DNA of 64,000 bases, taken from contig OW203723.1 of assembly GCA_934045075.1 (NCBI GenBank), positions 18,770,035 to 18,834,034 on the forward strand. The letters run 5' to 3'. The DNA comes from Yponomeuta sedellus. Its lineage: Eukaryota; Arthropoda; Insecta; Lepidoptera; Yponomeutidae. This document shows, piece by piece, positions 1 through 8,620 of this stretch; position 1 is the first letter of the stretch, and each line of letters opens with the position of its first letter. The notes under the pieces are model-generated. The model saw only the letters and a list, made by a program, of their open reading frames with translations. It ran no database searches and was not told where the DNA came from. A program made the translations under genes and the position numbers.

Positions 1-222
1 TGGTAGTTTCATTCACACTATCGGTACGCTAGTAACCGATCGTATTGCAATGGTATCACCTGTGCTACTTAACTCGGCGCTTCTCGCGATTCGATCTTCT
101 TCGCGAGACATGCCTATTTAATTTGTCCGGATTCTACCCCTGGAATAACAGTGTACTGCTATTGCTTTGTAGACTACCCAATTGAGGCAAATATCAACCA
201 ATATCGTGCTTGTTTCATTCAT
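1..222 (+). repeat. Dispersed repeat unit, left-truncated by the window
   Basis: Aligns over most of its length with 41876-42100 (shared blocks include 'cattcacactatcggta', 'tgctacttaactc' and 'cttcttcgcgag'). It carries a small inverted motif (ctcgcg...cgcgag). Both copies are followed directly by a tRNA-headed SINE, but of two different families. No coding capacity is seen. Class unknown; it may be part of a DNA transposon or a longer composite element. Confidence 0.6.
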
Positions 223-421
223 CCTCTGTGGCGTAGCGGTAGTGCATCTACCTGCCATGCAAGAGGTCCCGGGTTCGAATCCCGACTGGGAACAAAAAAA
301 AACCCCAGGTCTTGGATGTTTACATGTTTGTGATGTCGTTGTTTCTGGTTCCCACGACACAGGGTATCCTAGTGTGGGGCCAGAAGCAATGTATGTGCCT
401 GTATGTAAATGTTATGTTATT
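223..421 (+). mobile_element. tRNA-derived SINE, Gly-like head (family G)
   Basis: The head has a pol III A box-like 'tggcgtagcggtagtgc' and a B box 'ggttcgaatcc'. The anticodon loop reads CTGCCAT, which resembles tRNA-Gly(GCC). The body ends in 'gtatgtaaatgttatgttat'. Related copies lie at 36276-36481 and 61149-61310 (minus), with fragments at 24931-24998 (plus) and 15333-15395 (minus). Non-autonomous; it would need a LINE for movement. Confidence 0.75.
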
Positions 422-429
422 GAAAAACT

Positions 430-1099
430 ATTTAAGTATTAGACTCTAGAGCCTGGGAGCCAATTCTCAGTTCTTAAGCAAGTAAGTTGTATACGACTCT
501 AAGGCTTGAATATTGGTGAATCATACGTTTCTCGAAAGTTTATTGAAAGTTAGTCAAATTTTATAACATCTAAAAAGTTGCTTTTAAATTTATATATTTT
601 ACAGCAAAATATTAAATTATGTGTTATTTTATAAACTAACAAAAACTATTTACGTATAATATATACGGCATTAAAAGTTATAAGCCCCTAACTCTCAAAA
701 TTTTCAATTATATCCAGACAGAAACAATAAAAACTTAATACAATGTACACACACTTTATAACCGACTTCAAAAAAGGAGGAAGTTATAAATTCGACGCGT
801 ATACAACTTTTTTTTCACTATATTTTCGCATAACTTTGTCCGATTGCGATAAAAAAAAATTAAGATTGAAATAAAGTCTCGTCAAGCACACATTACTATT
901 ATTCCAATATGTAATAGCACTTTTTCCGCATCCCACGTGAACGAAGTCGCAGGCATATCCTACGTATGTGAAGCACTTAGTGTACCTATTACTTTAAAAA
1001 ATATGTGCGTAAAAACGCAAATTGCGAAATTAACCTTGACTGGAATGTGTAGGTGAAACACCAGCCAGCACGAGCACGCGACGTGATTTTGTAACTTTC
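430..1099. other. AT-rich interval with small repeat fragments
   Basis: No gene is seen. It contains a copy of the common motif 'accgacttcaaaaaaggagg' near 763 (others near 40850, 42925 and, reversed, 61420) and an 'acgaagtcgcaggca' fragment near 943, both typical scraps of lepidopteran dispersed repeats. Confidence 0.5.
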
Positions 1100-1255
1100 G
1101 TACATTTCAGTCTTATATACAAAGACACGAATCCTGAAAACGTTCGAAAAACGCTGGTTAAAATGGTCCGTGGTGGAGATTTTAGAAGGAAACGTCACCA
1201 CAGATTAAATAAACTGACTCTAAGGAGCGCTTTAGAGGTGTCGTGTCTTTATAAA
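1100..1255 (+). repeat. Dispersed repeat family R3, copy 1
   Basis: Shares an ordered block ('cgaaaaacgctg', 'ggtggagatttta', 'gattaaataaact', 'ctctaaggag') with 62300-62720 (plus, MITE-interrupted) and with 28990-29120 (minus). No ORF. It serves as the empty-site reference for the MITE in the copy near 62.4 kb. Confidence 0.6.
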
Positions 1256-1302
1256 TTAGACCGCTTTCCTTTAATGGATATAAAATAAAAAATAAAATAA
1301 AT

Positions 1303-1605
1303 CCGTAGCCCAGTGGGTAGAAGAATAGACTCGAAAACGAGAGACCCAGGTTCGATTCCTTGCCTGTATGTACTTTGTTTTCTAAGTTATGTAAATCTGT
1401 GAAATTATGGTAGCAATACCACTAGCTAACGTGAAGGAAAGCATCGCGAGGAAACCTGAGTGTCTGGGGTGTTTAAAAAATACCTCAGCCCTCAAGATTG
1501 CCGAGCCGTGGTGGGCAAGCGTGGTAATGAAGCCTCATACTCTTTCTCCCTCTCTCTCTCTCTCTCTGAGAGAAGCAGTGGAACGACTATAGACTATATA
1601 AAAAA
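1303..1605 (+). mobile_element. tRNA-headed SINE with CT-rich 3' part
   Basis: The head contains 'gtagcccagtgggta' (A box-like) and 'ggttcgattcc' (B box). The body runs through 'aatacctcagccct' and a short (CT)n stretch at about 1546-1567 to 'gagagaagcagtgg'. A headless relative of the body lies at 44580-44790, beside the giant ACAG array. Confidence 0.65.
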
Positions 1606-1729
1606 ATGCAGCTCTTTCGTTTATTTTTAAACTTTCACCATTATTCGCAAATAAGCAAGACAAAGGATAAACTAACTTCCACACAACACAAAAAATTACT
1701 GTCGTAAAGTATTATAACAAAGAAATACA

Positions 1730-1845
1730 CCCAGACTGAGGCTTGGGATTTGTACAAATGTACGGTGGCTCCCAATGGGAATCATACCCACGATCTCAGG
1801 CGTGGTAATCAGACCTGATACCGCTGGACCAACGGGGCCGTCTAG
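1730..1845 (-). mobile_element. tRNA-headed SINE fragment (family H)
   Basis: On the minus strand it begins 'cgttggtccagcggtatc' (A box-like), followed by a degenerate B box 'ggtatgattcc'. A relative lies within 15395-15510 on the same strand; both share 'tttgtacaa', 'tcccaatgggaatc'-like and 'ggtaatc' blocks. Confidence 0.5.
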
Positions 1846-1985
1846 GACCCGGCTTGCACTTGACAGTTTTTTTTATTTCCTAATTGCTCTTCGTGTACCA
1901 ATAGCATTCAGCTAAATTAACTTCTAAGACGTTTTTTTGGAAACCATATAAAAAGAACCTCGATAAAATAATAAAAAAAATACCT

Positions 1986-2480
1986 TAACTGCACAGTTAA
2001 TTCAGGACATTCAAGCACTTTGCTCAGCAAAGCGATATCATTCCGATGTAAAAACCTAACTGCAAAGTAGGTAGTCGGGGTTGTAAGTGATGCAATCTAC
2101 TTCAGCCAGATGTCGCCGCCTGTACGTAATACAGAGAATAGTGTGAAGAGGTTCGAAATTTCACTGATGCCGGGGAGTCGCCCATTAGCTCAGTTGGATA
2201 GCGCGCTGGCACGGATAGCCAGAGGTCGCGGGTTCGAATCCCGGCATGGGTGGAATTTTTAGCCTCTAAATAGGTTTTTAAAATTGTCCTTAGCACGGGT
2301 TAGTGCAATAAAAATAAAAATAGTATAACTTTGCTCAGTATTTAGTTCGTGGATGAATTACGAAAATTTAAAGATAAATCGAAAAACATAATCGCAGATT
2401 ACTGAAACTGCCTGTGTGGTTCAGAGGAATAATGTTTTTTATGAAAGGAGACTATAAATTCCTCTAAATTTCTAAACATA
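1986..2480 (+). repeat. Dispersed repeat R5, split by a SINE insertion
   Basis: The two halves, 1986-2027 and 2328-2480, rejoin to match the uninterrupted copy at 3948-4240 ('cacagttaatt.aggacatt', 'cactttgct.agtatt', 'aaatcgaaaaac'). The 300 bp between them is the composite SINE at 2028-2327. No coding potential. Confidence 0.65.
2028..2327 (+). mobile_element. Composite tRNA-related SINE, full length (family I)
   Basis: It is bounded by an 11-bp direct repeat, ACTTTGCTCAG, at 2017-2027 and 2328-2338, and the related copy at 3948-4240 has no insert there. The first ~140 bp carry no clear tRNA match. A tRNA-like unit follows: 'cccattagctcagttgg' (A box), a 5-bp anticodon stem ctggc/gccag, and B box 'ggttcgaatcc'. 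The 3' part includes 'tagcctctaaatagg' and an A-rich tail. Relatives: 5411-5734, 23165-23273, 32260-32420, 32435-32690 and 35047-35122. Confidence 0.8.
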
Positions 2481-2586
2481 TCTGACACTCAATCACTGTA
2501 GGTACCGTTTTACATATGTACATATGTTACTTCTTGGGCTCAGATTAGAAAAACAGAACAAGCTACAATTTGTTTTGCATAACACA

Positions 2587-2926
2587 GAGCTCGTGGCCTA
2601 GTCGAACCGAGTGATTGGATTCAATCACTTGAGTTAAGCAACAACAGGCGCGGTCAGGCGCAGGATGGGTGACCGTCCCGTGACTACTTCTTCGCGGGGC
2701 ACTTAACGTTGTTGCCTGCTGTCACGTAATGCCAGGCGTTAAGCCATGTCAGAGGCCTTATGGGCGGCTCGATAACTTCCGACAGTAAGGCCCGCCACTG
2801 TCTTACAATCCTCCCAACCAACCCGGACTTGGCCCCCGTGGTGGAGTATATCCTAACCTTTCTGCGATGCAGGAAGAGACCCGTGCCCCAGCAATGGGGA
2901 CATAGAAGAATTGATATCGATTACAA
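2587..2926 (+). mobile_element. 5S-rRNA-like SINE, longest copy (family S)
   Basis: Near 2632-2675 it reads 'gagttaagca' ... 'ggcgcggtca' ... 'ggatgggtgaccg', which follows the order of the internal promoter elements of eukaryotic 5S rRNA genes. The body has 'gccatgtcagaggcctta', 'cttacaatcctc' and 'cggacttggcccccgtgg', ending near 'gacatag.agaattgatatcgat'. Many body-only copies are in the window. The 5S origin is my inference from motif order; no alignment was run. Confidence 0.7.
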
Positions 2927-3216
2927 AATCACGGGAGTATAAATGCATTGACAGTTTTCTTTATTTCCTACTTGCTCTCCGTGTAGCAGTCGTAAAAACA
3001 ACTACTAGTAAAGGTACTTGTGCGAATTCCATTGAGTTTTATTACTCCAAACTAAACGAACTCTGTTCTTATCTTATCGGCAGTTTACATAATCTCTCTC
3101 TGGTTGGTAACAGCGTTGATAAAAATATCTTCTGCTATCAAATCAAATCATTTATCGCGACTAAGTTTATGTACGAAAGGTCTTAATTAAAAACGGAGTT
3201 TTCGGAAACTTGGATA

Positions 3217-3345
3217 AGATAAAAATTATGTAAGAATTATTGTACAGCAGGAAAAAACAAACATAAAATAATTACAAAGATACATTACAATTGTCGGCCT
3301 TATTGCTAAGAGCAATTTCTTCAAGACATCCGTCGATGGAGAGTT
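3217..3345 (-). mobile_element. CR1-like LINE 3' end fragment
   Basis: Matches the 3' untranslated end of the LINE at 54445-56857 ('cggccttattgct.agagcaatttctt', 'attgtaca.c'), and also 26331-26430. On the minus strand the fragment runs into a short TTATC-type tail. Confidence 0.6.
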
Positions 3346-3947
3346 GTTGAAGGAAAAGTGAGACTTGGCTACTGTTTACAGCTATTGCAACATGAAAACT
3401 TATATGCTAAAGTAGAAACATATATTTTTTGCATTTAAGAGATTATTATAAGTGAAATGTGTGTATATTCATTCATTTACGTATACTATACTCATCTCTC
3501 TATCTATAAATATAACAGTATGGGTATCGCCTTATATTTTATTGACCTACCTAACTCTACAATGAAAGCAATTGACGAATGAATTGTATGAGCCTCTACT
3601 CAATTTTTGTCGCTTCTCGAAAAAAAGGTTTATTTGTTGCTAAGGCAGAGGTATATCTAAGTGAATCATGTTCCGAATGATAAAAAACAATTAATGATCA
3701 AAATCTCACTCATCCGTGAAATGTTGTAAGACCTTACGGCTTCAACTTTCTTGTTTTGCAATCGGATTTACGTTTTTTTTTTTTCAGACTAAGTTATTTC
3801 CAAAAAGCGTTTAGTCAAATAAACCATAAACATTTAGGTAAACTTATAATTACATTTTTTTAGAAACCAAAGAACCCCAAATAGCTGTGCACGTGCAGGT
3901 AACACATATAATTATTTTAATTATTAAAAATAATATATACACATTAC

Positions 3948-4240
3948 TTTCACAGTTAATTTAGGACATTGGATCACTTTGCTTAGTATTTTGGTCACGG
4001 ATTAGGAATAAAAATTTAAAGGTAAATCGAAAAACTTAATCACAAATTATTTAAACTGCCTCTGAAGAGTGTTTCGGAGGACTTACAGCGGCTTACAGCT
4101 TACATTTTACATTGTACATTGACAAACAAACAAAACAGCAAAACAAAATGTTAATTCTTTACGTTGAAATAAAATGATTTGAATTTGACTCGTGTTTTGT
4201 TATAAAAAGAGACTGTAAATTCCTAAACATAGTTGGTCCT
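3948..4240 (+). repeat. Dispersed repeat R5, uninterrupted copy
   Basis: Reference copy for the interrupted repeat at 1986-2480. It continues through 'aactgcctctgaagagtg' and ends near 'agactgtaaattcctaaac', which also occurs near 2450. No ORF. Confidence 0.55.
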
Positions 4241-4611
4241 GTTTCCGCACTTAGTATGTGGTGAATTTTTCAGATAATATTGTTTTTTTTTTCATTCGTG
4301 GAAGAAAGATAACATACAACTCTTTTTTTGCTTTCGTGGAAAGTAAAATAAAATATAACTCTTTCTTACGGATCAGAGATAACAATGCATTTTTAATATA
4401 TTTAACAGACAGATACATAATTCTTTACCAGTAATCATATGGAGGTAGTATTCAATTGGCGCGCTTCTATCGCTAAAAGTCATCTCTTCCAAATAACCTT
4501 AGTATAGGCATGGCTGAAAGAGAATTATTACCAATAGGTAGGTAAAATAAATTACATTAATTAAGTATTTTTTCTTGGTTATTAGTGCATGATTTTTTTT
4601 TTTTATATTTA

Positions 4612-4790
4612 GTACATAACATAAACTCTCGCCTGTATCCCGAAGGGGTAGGCAGAGACCAGGGTCTGCCAATTGTCACGATACTGACAGATCTCTTTTG
4701 CTTCATCAATATTGACGCACACCAATTCCTGGTATAGGGGGCATCCCCTCTTCGACAAAATGATTTAATTTTGTTGAAAAAACGCATTAG
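4612..4790 (-). pseudogene. RTE-like LINE C-terminal fragment
   Basis: The minus strand reads the end of an RTE-type pol protein (degenerate '...RPWSLPTPSGYR...') matching the better copy at 63003-63730. Frame-broken and not functional. Confidence 0.55.
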
Positions 4791-4989
4791 AGTCAATGTT
4801 CAATAAAATTGTGGACATGAATCCCAAGTAGACCCCCGCGGGCCAGACAAGCAGGCGTGGCCCGGTGGACCGACATGGCGCGTCTGGCCGCGTGATGTAA
4901 CTGTAACATCGTACGATCGCTCTCTAGATAGTTCCGAGAGCGAGGGCTGCCACCTTAAAAAAATATTATTATCAGATTACAGATGTTTA

Positions 4990-5052
4990 AGGGCCTACAC
5001 CTTCCTCAAAGAAGAGACCCGTGCCCCTCGGTGGGGACATAGCGGGTTGATG
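4990..5052 (+). mobile_element. Family S SINE 3' fragment
   Basis: Contains 'aagagacccgtgcccc', 'ggtggggacata' and 'gggttgatgat', the 3' segment of the 5S-like SINE family. Diverged. Confidence 0.5.
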
Positions 5053-5410
5053 ATGATAGATATTTTAGAAGAATAAAATGTCACTGGGAGGTACACAGCC
5101 ATGGCTAAATAAAAAAAAAGAACTCACCGCACATTCCTTGGACAGTCGACAGCACATTGACCTTTACGTAAACATACGTAAACAACTAAATGAAATGAAA
5201 AGGTTTTATTCAAAGTAGCGCAGAAGCTGCGGCTTAATGAACGTTACAATTCAAACTAGGTGTCCATTTCAGTGCACCTAACACAGTTGCACTCTACTTG
5301 TTTCCGTTTTACGGGCGATTTTGCGACAAGAATATAAAGGTTAACCTCCTCTCATTATATTGTCGTACTCCATTAATAAACGTGTCAATTTTTATACATT
5401 TACTAGATGA

Positions 5411-5734
5411 TTTTAAAACCCTATTTAGAGGCTAAAAATTCCACCCATGCCGGGATTCGAACCCGCGACCTCTTGCTATCCGTGCCAGCCCTCTTTCCAA
5501 CTGATCACTTGCAGCCCCGAGGATATCGCTGCAGTAGGTGCTCAGAGAATATTGTAAAGAGGTTCGAAATTTCACTGATGCCGGTGAGTCGCCCATTAGC
5601 TCAGTTGGAAAGAACGCTGGCACGGATAGCCAGAGGTCGCGGGTTCGAATCCCGGCAAGGGTGGAATCTTGAGCCTCTAAATAGGTTTTCAAAATTGTCC
5701 TTAGCACGGGTTAGTGCATTAAAAAGAGTAAAAT
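5411..5734. mobile_element. Inverted pair of family I SINE segments inside one target duplication
   Basis: The left part (5411-about 5500) is the tRNA-like and 3' part in minus orientation. The right part (about 5525-5734) runs plus through the tRNA-like unit to the A-rich tail. A single 14-bp direct repeat, CATTTACTAGATGA, flanks the pair at 5397-5410 and 5735-5748, so the pair seems to have inserted as one unit. The halves differ at several bases. Confidence 0.75.
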
Positions 5735-5749
5735 CATTTACTAGATGAA

Positions 5750-6041
5750 CCCGCAAACGGCCTTTTGTGCCATACTAATTCTTACGACCTACTCTCAGAC
5801 CTGCCAAAGATGCCCAAATAATTTCATAAATCAAAATCGATGACTAGATGATGCATGCTAGTGATGAATGATAGATGATGAATAAAAGTGGAGCTGCCTT
5901 ATGTAAATAATCATAGTAAATATCACGCACACTTCCTAAATTTTTTCCATCGCCCATCTTTTAGATTTAAAATTTTTTTTAAACCTACTTTTTAATTTTA
6001 TATATTTAAAAATATTTATTTTTCCGGATGCCCCCGGGTTT
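5750..6041. other. No feature recognised
   Basis: AT-rich sequence between the inverted SINE pair and the LTR-like repeat. No gene, structured RNA or repeat match is seen. Confidence 0.4.
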
Positions 6042-6330
6042 TGTAACGGTGCAAACCTTTACACCATTTTTTTATATTTCTTAAAGTAATATAAAAAATC
6101 CTAATTCTAACTATCATTTTCAAAAATTTAAAATCACCTCACACCCATATTTGAAAATTCCCTCATTTTTAGCATTTCTACTTCACATCTTGACTAGACC
6201 TGACTATTTTTACCTGCTTATTTAATTTTTATCCAATTTTCTGTTTTATTATAAAAAATAAATAAAACATACTATAAATAAAGCACAACTTTAAAGTCCA
6301 TCCCGTTTTATTATTTATTAAAAGTTTACA
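6042..6330 (+). repeat. Solo LTR-like repeat, copy 1
   Basis: Starts TGTAACGG and ends AGTTTACA, so it has TG...CA ends with short inverted termini. Internal AATAAA signals and 'cctgactatttttacctgc' are shared with 23312-23572 and 41072-41330. No internal coding region is attached. Probably a solo LTR or a small non-autonomous LTR element; the class is inferred from the ends alone. Confidence 0.55.
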
Positions 6331-6339
6331 ACACTACAC

Positions 6340-7260
6340 GCTGCTATCATTCCTCTTGAAGTGATGAGCGAGAGGTGTAAACAACGCAATCATTCCTCTT
6401 GAGGATTAGCCAAGAATGTTGGCTACATTACTGGGATTGGCATAGTTAAGCTTATACATGGTGTTATTGCTTCACAACTGAGCAGTTGACTTTCGTCATA
6501 CATTGTTATTTAAGAAAGAATGTTCCGTATAGTATAATAAAAAAAATATTATGATACAGATTTAAAGTTCTTTTTTTAAGTGGTATTTACTCAGAGTTTG
6601 TTTTCCAAATTACGTTTTAAACGGACGCTTTTCGAAAACATTCATTAAAATAAATTAATAAAAAAGTGAGCGCCGTGTACATTTGTAACGTTACTATTAT
6701 ATTAATATTAACTAACCCACTACATCGTACGGGAAGAAATTTTAAAGTACTTTTCGGGGTAGTAATGAATCTATGTGCTATTCCAGACTATAATCTATCT
6801 CTGTGCCGAATTCCATCCTAATCCGTTCAGCCGTTCTGGCTTTGCACTTGTCGTAAAAGACTCACATCATCCTAAAATCCATCCGATCATTCATCAATTT
6901 TCTCGCAGCCCTGCGTCAACATCTCCTATCACCTATATTGTGAGTGCCTAAAGTCAGTAATAGAGGCTGGTACCCCATTACAGATCTACCGTGCTCGGCA
7001 TAGAGGCTAGAATCGAACGAATTGCGGTACGACAGGACGCTGACTGTATATAAGACCTGACACACAGAGGGTGCGGAAAAGATGCGACGTCTTTCCAACC
7101 TAGAAAAATATTGTAAAAGGGACTGACGGAACGCCCACACAGAGGAGACAGGGCAAAGACGCGAATTCTATTGTCAGTGGCCACACCGAAGGGACGTGAG
7201 ACGAGGGCCAGGAAAAGATGCTTTTTCTTTAGTTTATTTATTTATTCACACTTATAACAC
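6340..7260. other. No gene recognised
   Basis: AT-rich to about 6900, then a moderately GC-rich stretch (about 7030-7230) of unclear origin. Short open frames on the minus strand there lack splice sites, domains or a family match. Confidence 0.4.
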
Positions 7261-7261
7261 A

Positions 7262-7690
7262 ATTTATGACAGCCGGCACCAACGGTTAGCGGGCCTTGCG
7301 AGGCACGGAAGCGCTTGGAAAAAATGCCACTAGTGGTAGTCACGGGGATGTTCACCGATCCAGTATGTTTTTTTTTTTTATTTTTTTTTATACATTTATT
7401 CAAATAAAAATACACCGCGCCTGTTGTTGTTTGGCCCAAGTGATTGATTTCAATCACTCGGTTGCAATAGACCACGAGCGCTTCAAATAATGGCAGTCCT
7501 TAGCCATGTCAGAGGCCTTATGGGCGACTTGGTAACTTCTGACCGTAAGGCCCCGCCCTGTCTTACAATCCTCTACCAACCCGGACTTGGCCTCCGTGGT
7601 GGAGTATGGCCTAATCTTCCTGCGATGCAGGAAAAGACCCGTGCCCCAGCAGTGGGGACATACAAACGGTTGATATCGAAACAATTTACT
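7262..7690. mobile_element. Family S SINE mosaic with inverted head
   Basis: 7262-7335 is a minus-strand piece of a related head ('cagccggcaccaacgg', 'gaggcacggaagcgcttgg'). After a T-rich spacer, 7437-7481 is the head of family S in minus orientation ('caagtgattga', 'tcaatcactcgg', 'accacgagc'). It is joined directly to the body in plus orientation (about 7488-7690). In the copies at 2587 and 20011, head and body run the same way. Confidence 0.6.
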
Positions 7691-7699
7691 TTTTAACAG

Positions 7700-8454
7700 T
7701 ACCAAACTGTTGATTCAGTTTGTTGATACTCAATACAGTTTCATGGTACCTACTATAAAATGTTCTGAAAGGACGGGACGAGGGCGCGAATTGTGCACAA
7801 ATTCATCGCGTCTTTTTCGCGCCCCCACCCTTCCAGTGTGTCCCAGGCCCAACGCTTGATGCAACATCGTGGGAAGAGGAAGACGCCACTTCTTCTCAAT
7901 AAACTGCACATACTCTGAAGGCCTATCCACATTACGACGGTGAGTGAGGCGACGACCTAGCGCAAACGTTACATACTAAAATAAACCTTAAATACTTTCC
8001 ATCTGTAAGAATAAATGCCACATACCTCGTGACCCCCGGCGCTAAGAGAGTGACAAATTCGGCAGCTGCACAGTTTTTTCAGACCCTCGCAGCAAACACT
8101 GGTATATTATACAACGCTCCCGAGAAATCACACAAAATTAAAGACTACAATGGTAATGCAAAAAAGCCCGTGCAGGCGACTGGCCAGCACAGCAAAGGGA
8201 TGGGCTTCTTAACCGACTGCGCCAGAAGGAGAGTTATGTTTTTCGAGTGTATGTGTACAGGTTGCGAAATGTCATTCGATTGGCACCGGATGTATATAAA
8301 AAAATTGTCACTATTTACGTACATTAACATTTTTTACGCTGTCGGGTGTTTTTATTTTTAAAAAAACATTTCACAGATTTGCACTTGTATTGTAGCCTTA
8401 TAATTACGGTCCTTTAAATATGTAGAATCATACTTCTAAGTTAACCCAAAATGA
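7700..8454. other. No gene recognised
   Basis: A GC-richer patch at about 7764-7930 shares 'cgcgtctttt'-type words with 14580-14700 and 18895-19020, but I could not align them convincingly. The 110-codon open frame at 8029-8361 shows no domain or codon bias I trust. Confidence 0.35.
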
Positions 8455-8620
8455 AGTTGCGCCCGTTTATGCCGCTAAAAACGTATATTCCGGCACACAA
8501 GGGAATAATAATTCATAGGGTACTTCACGTTGACTTAGATGTATGAAATTTGGCCAATATGATTTTATAGTACAAACAAATACAGAAGAAAATCTGACAT
8601 CTATATATTTATAGTTAAAA
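8455..8620 (+). repeat. Fragment of the 'gggttccgta' dispersed repeat
   Basis: Diverged match to 16800-16960 ('cgtttatgccgc', 'caagggaat', 'tgaaatttgg'). Non-coding. Confidence 0.5.

Noticed and set aside
7030..7230. Possible MITE family with 7764-7930, 14575-14705 and 18895-19070
   Set aside because: They share words such as 'cgtctttt' and 'tgtgtgg' but I could not find a consistent alignment or inverted ends by eye.
8029..8361. 110-codon plus-strand frame
   Set aside because: AT-ended, with no domain, no splice context and no repeat of the codon bias seen in the real exons.
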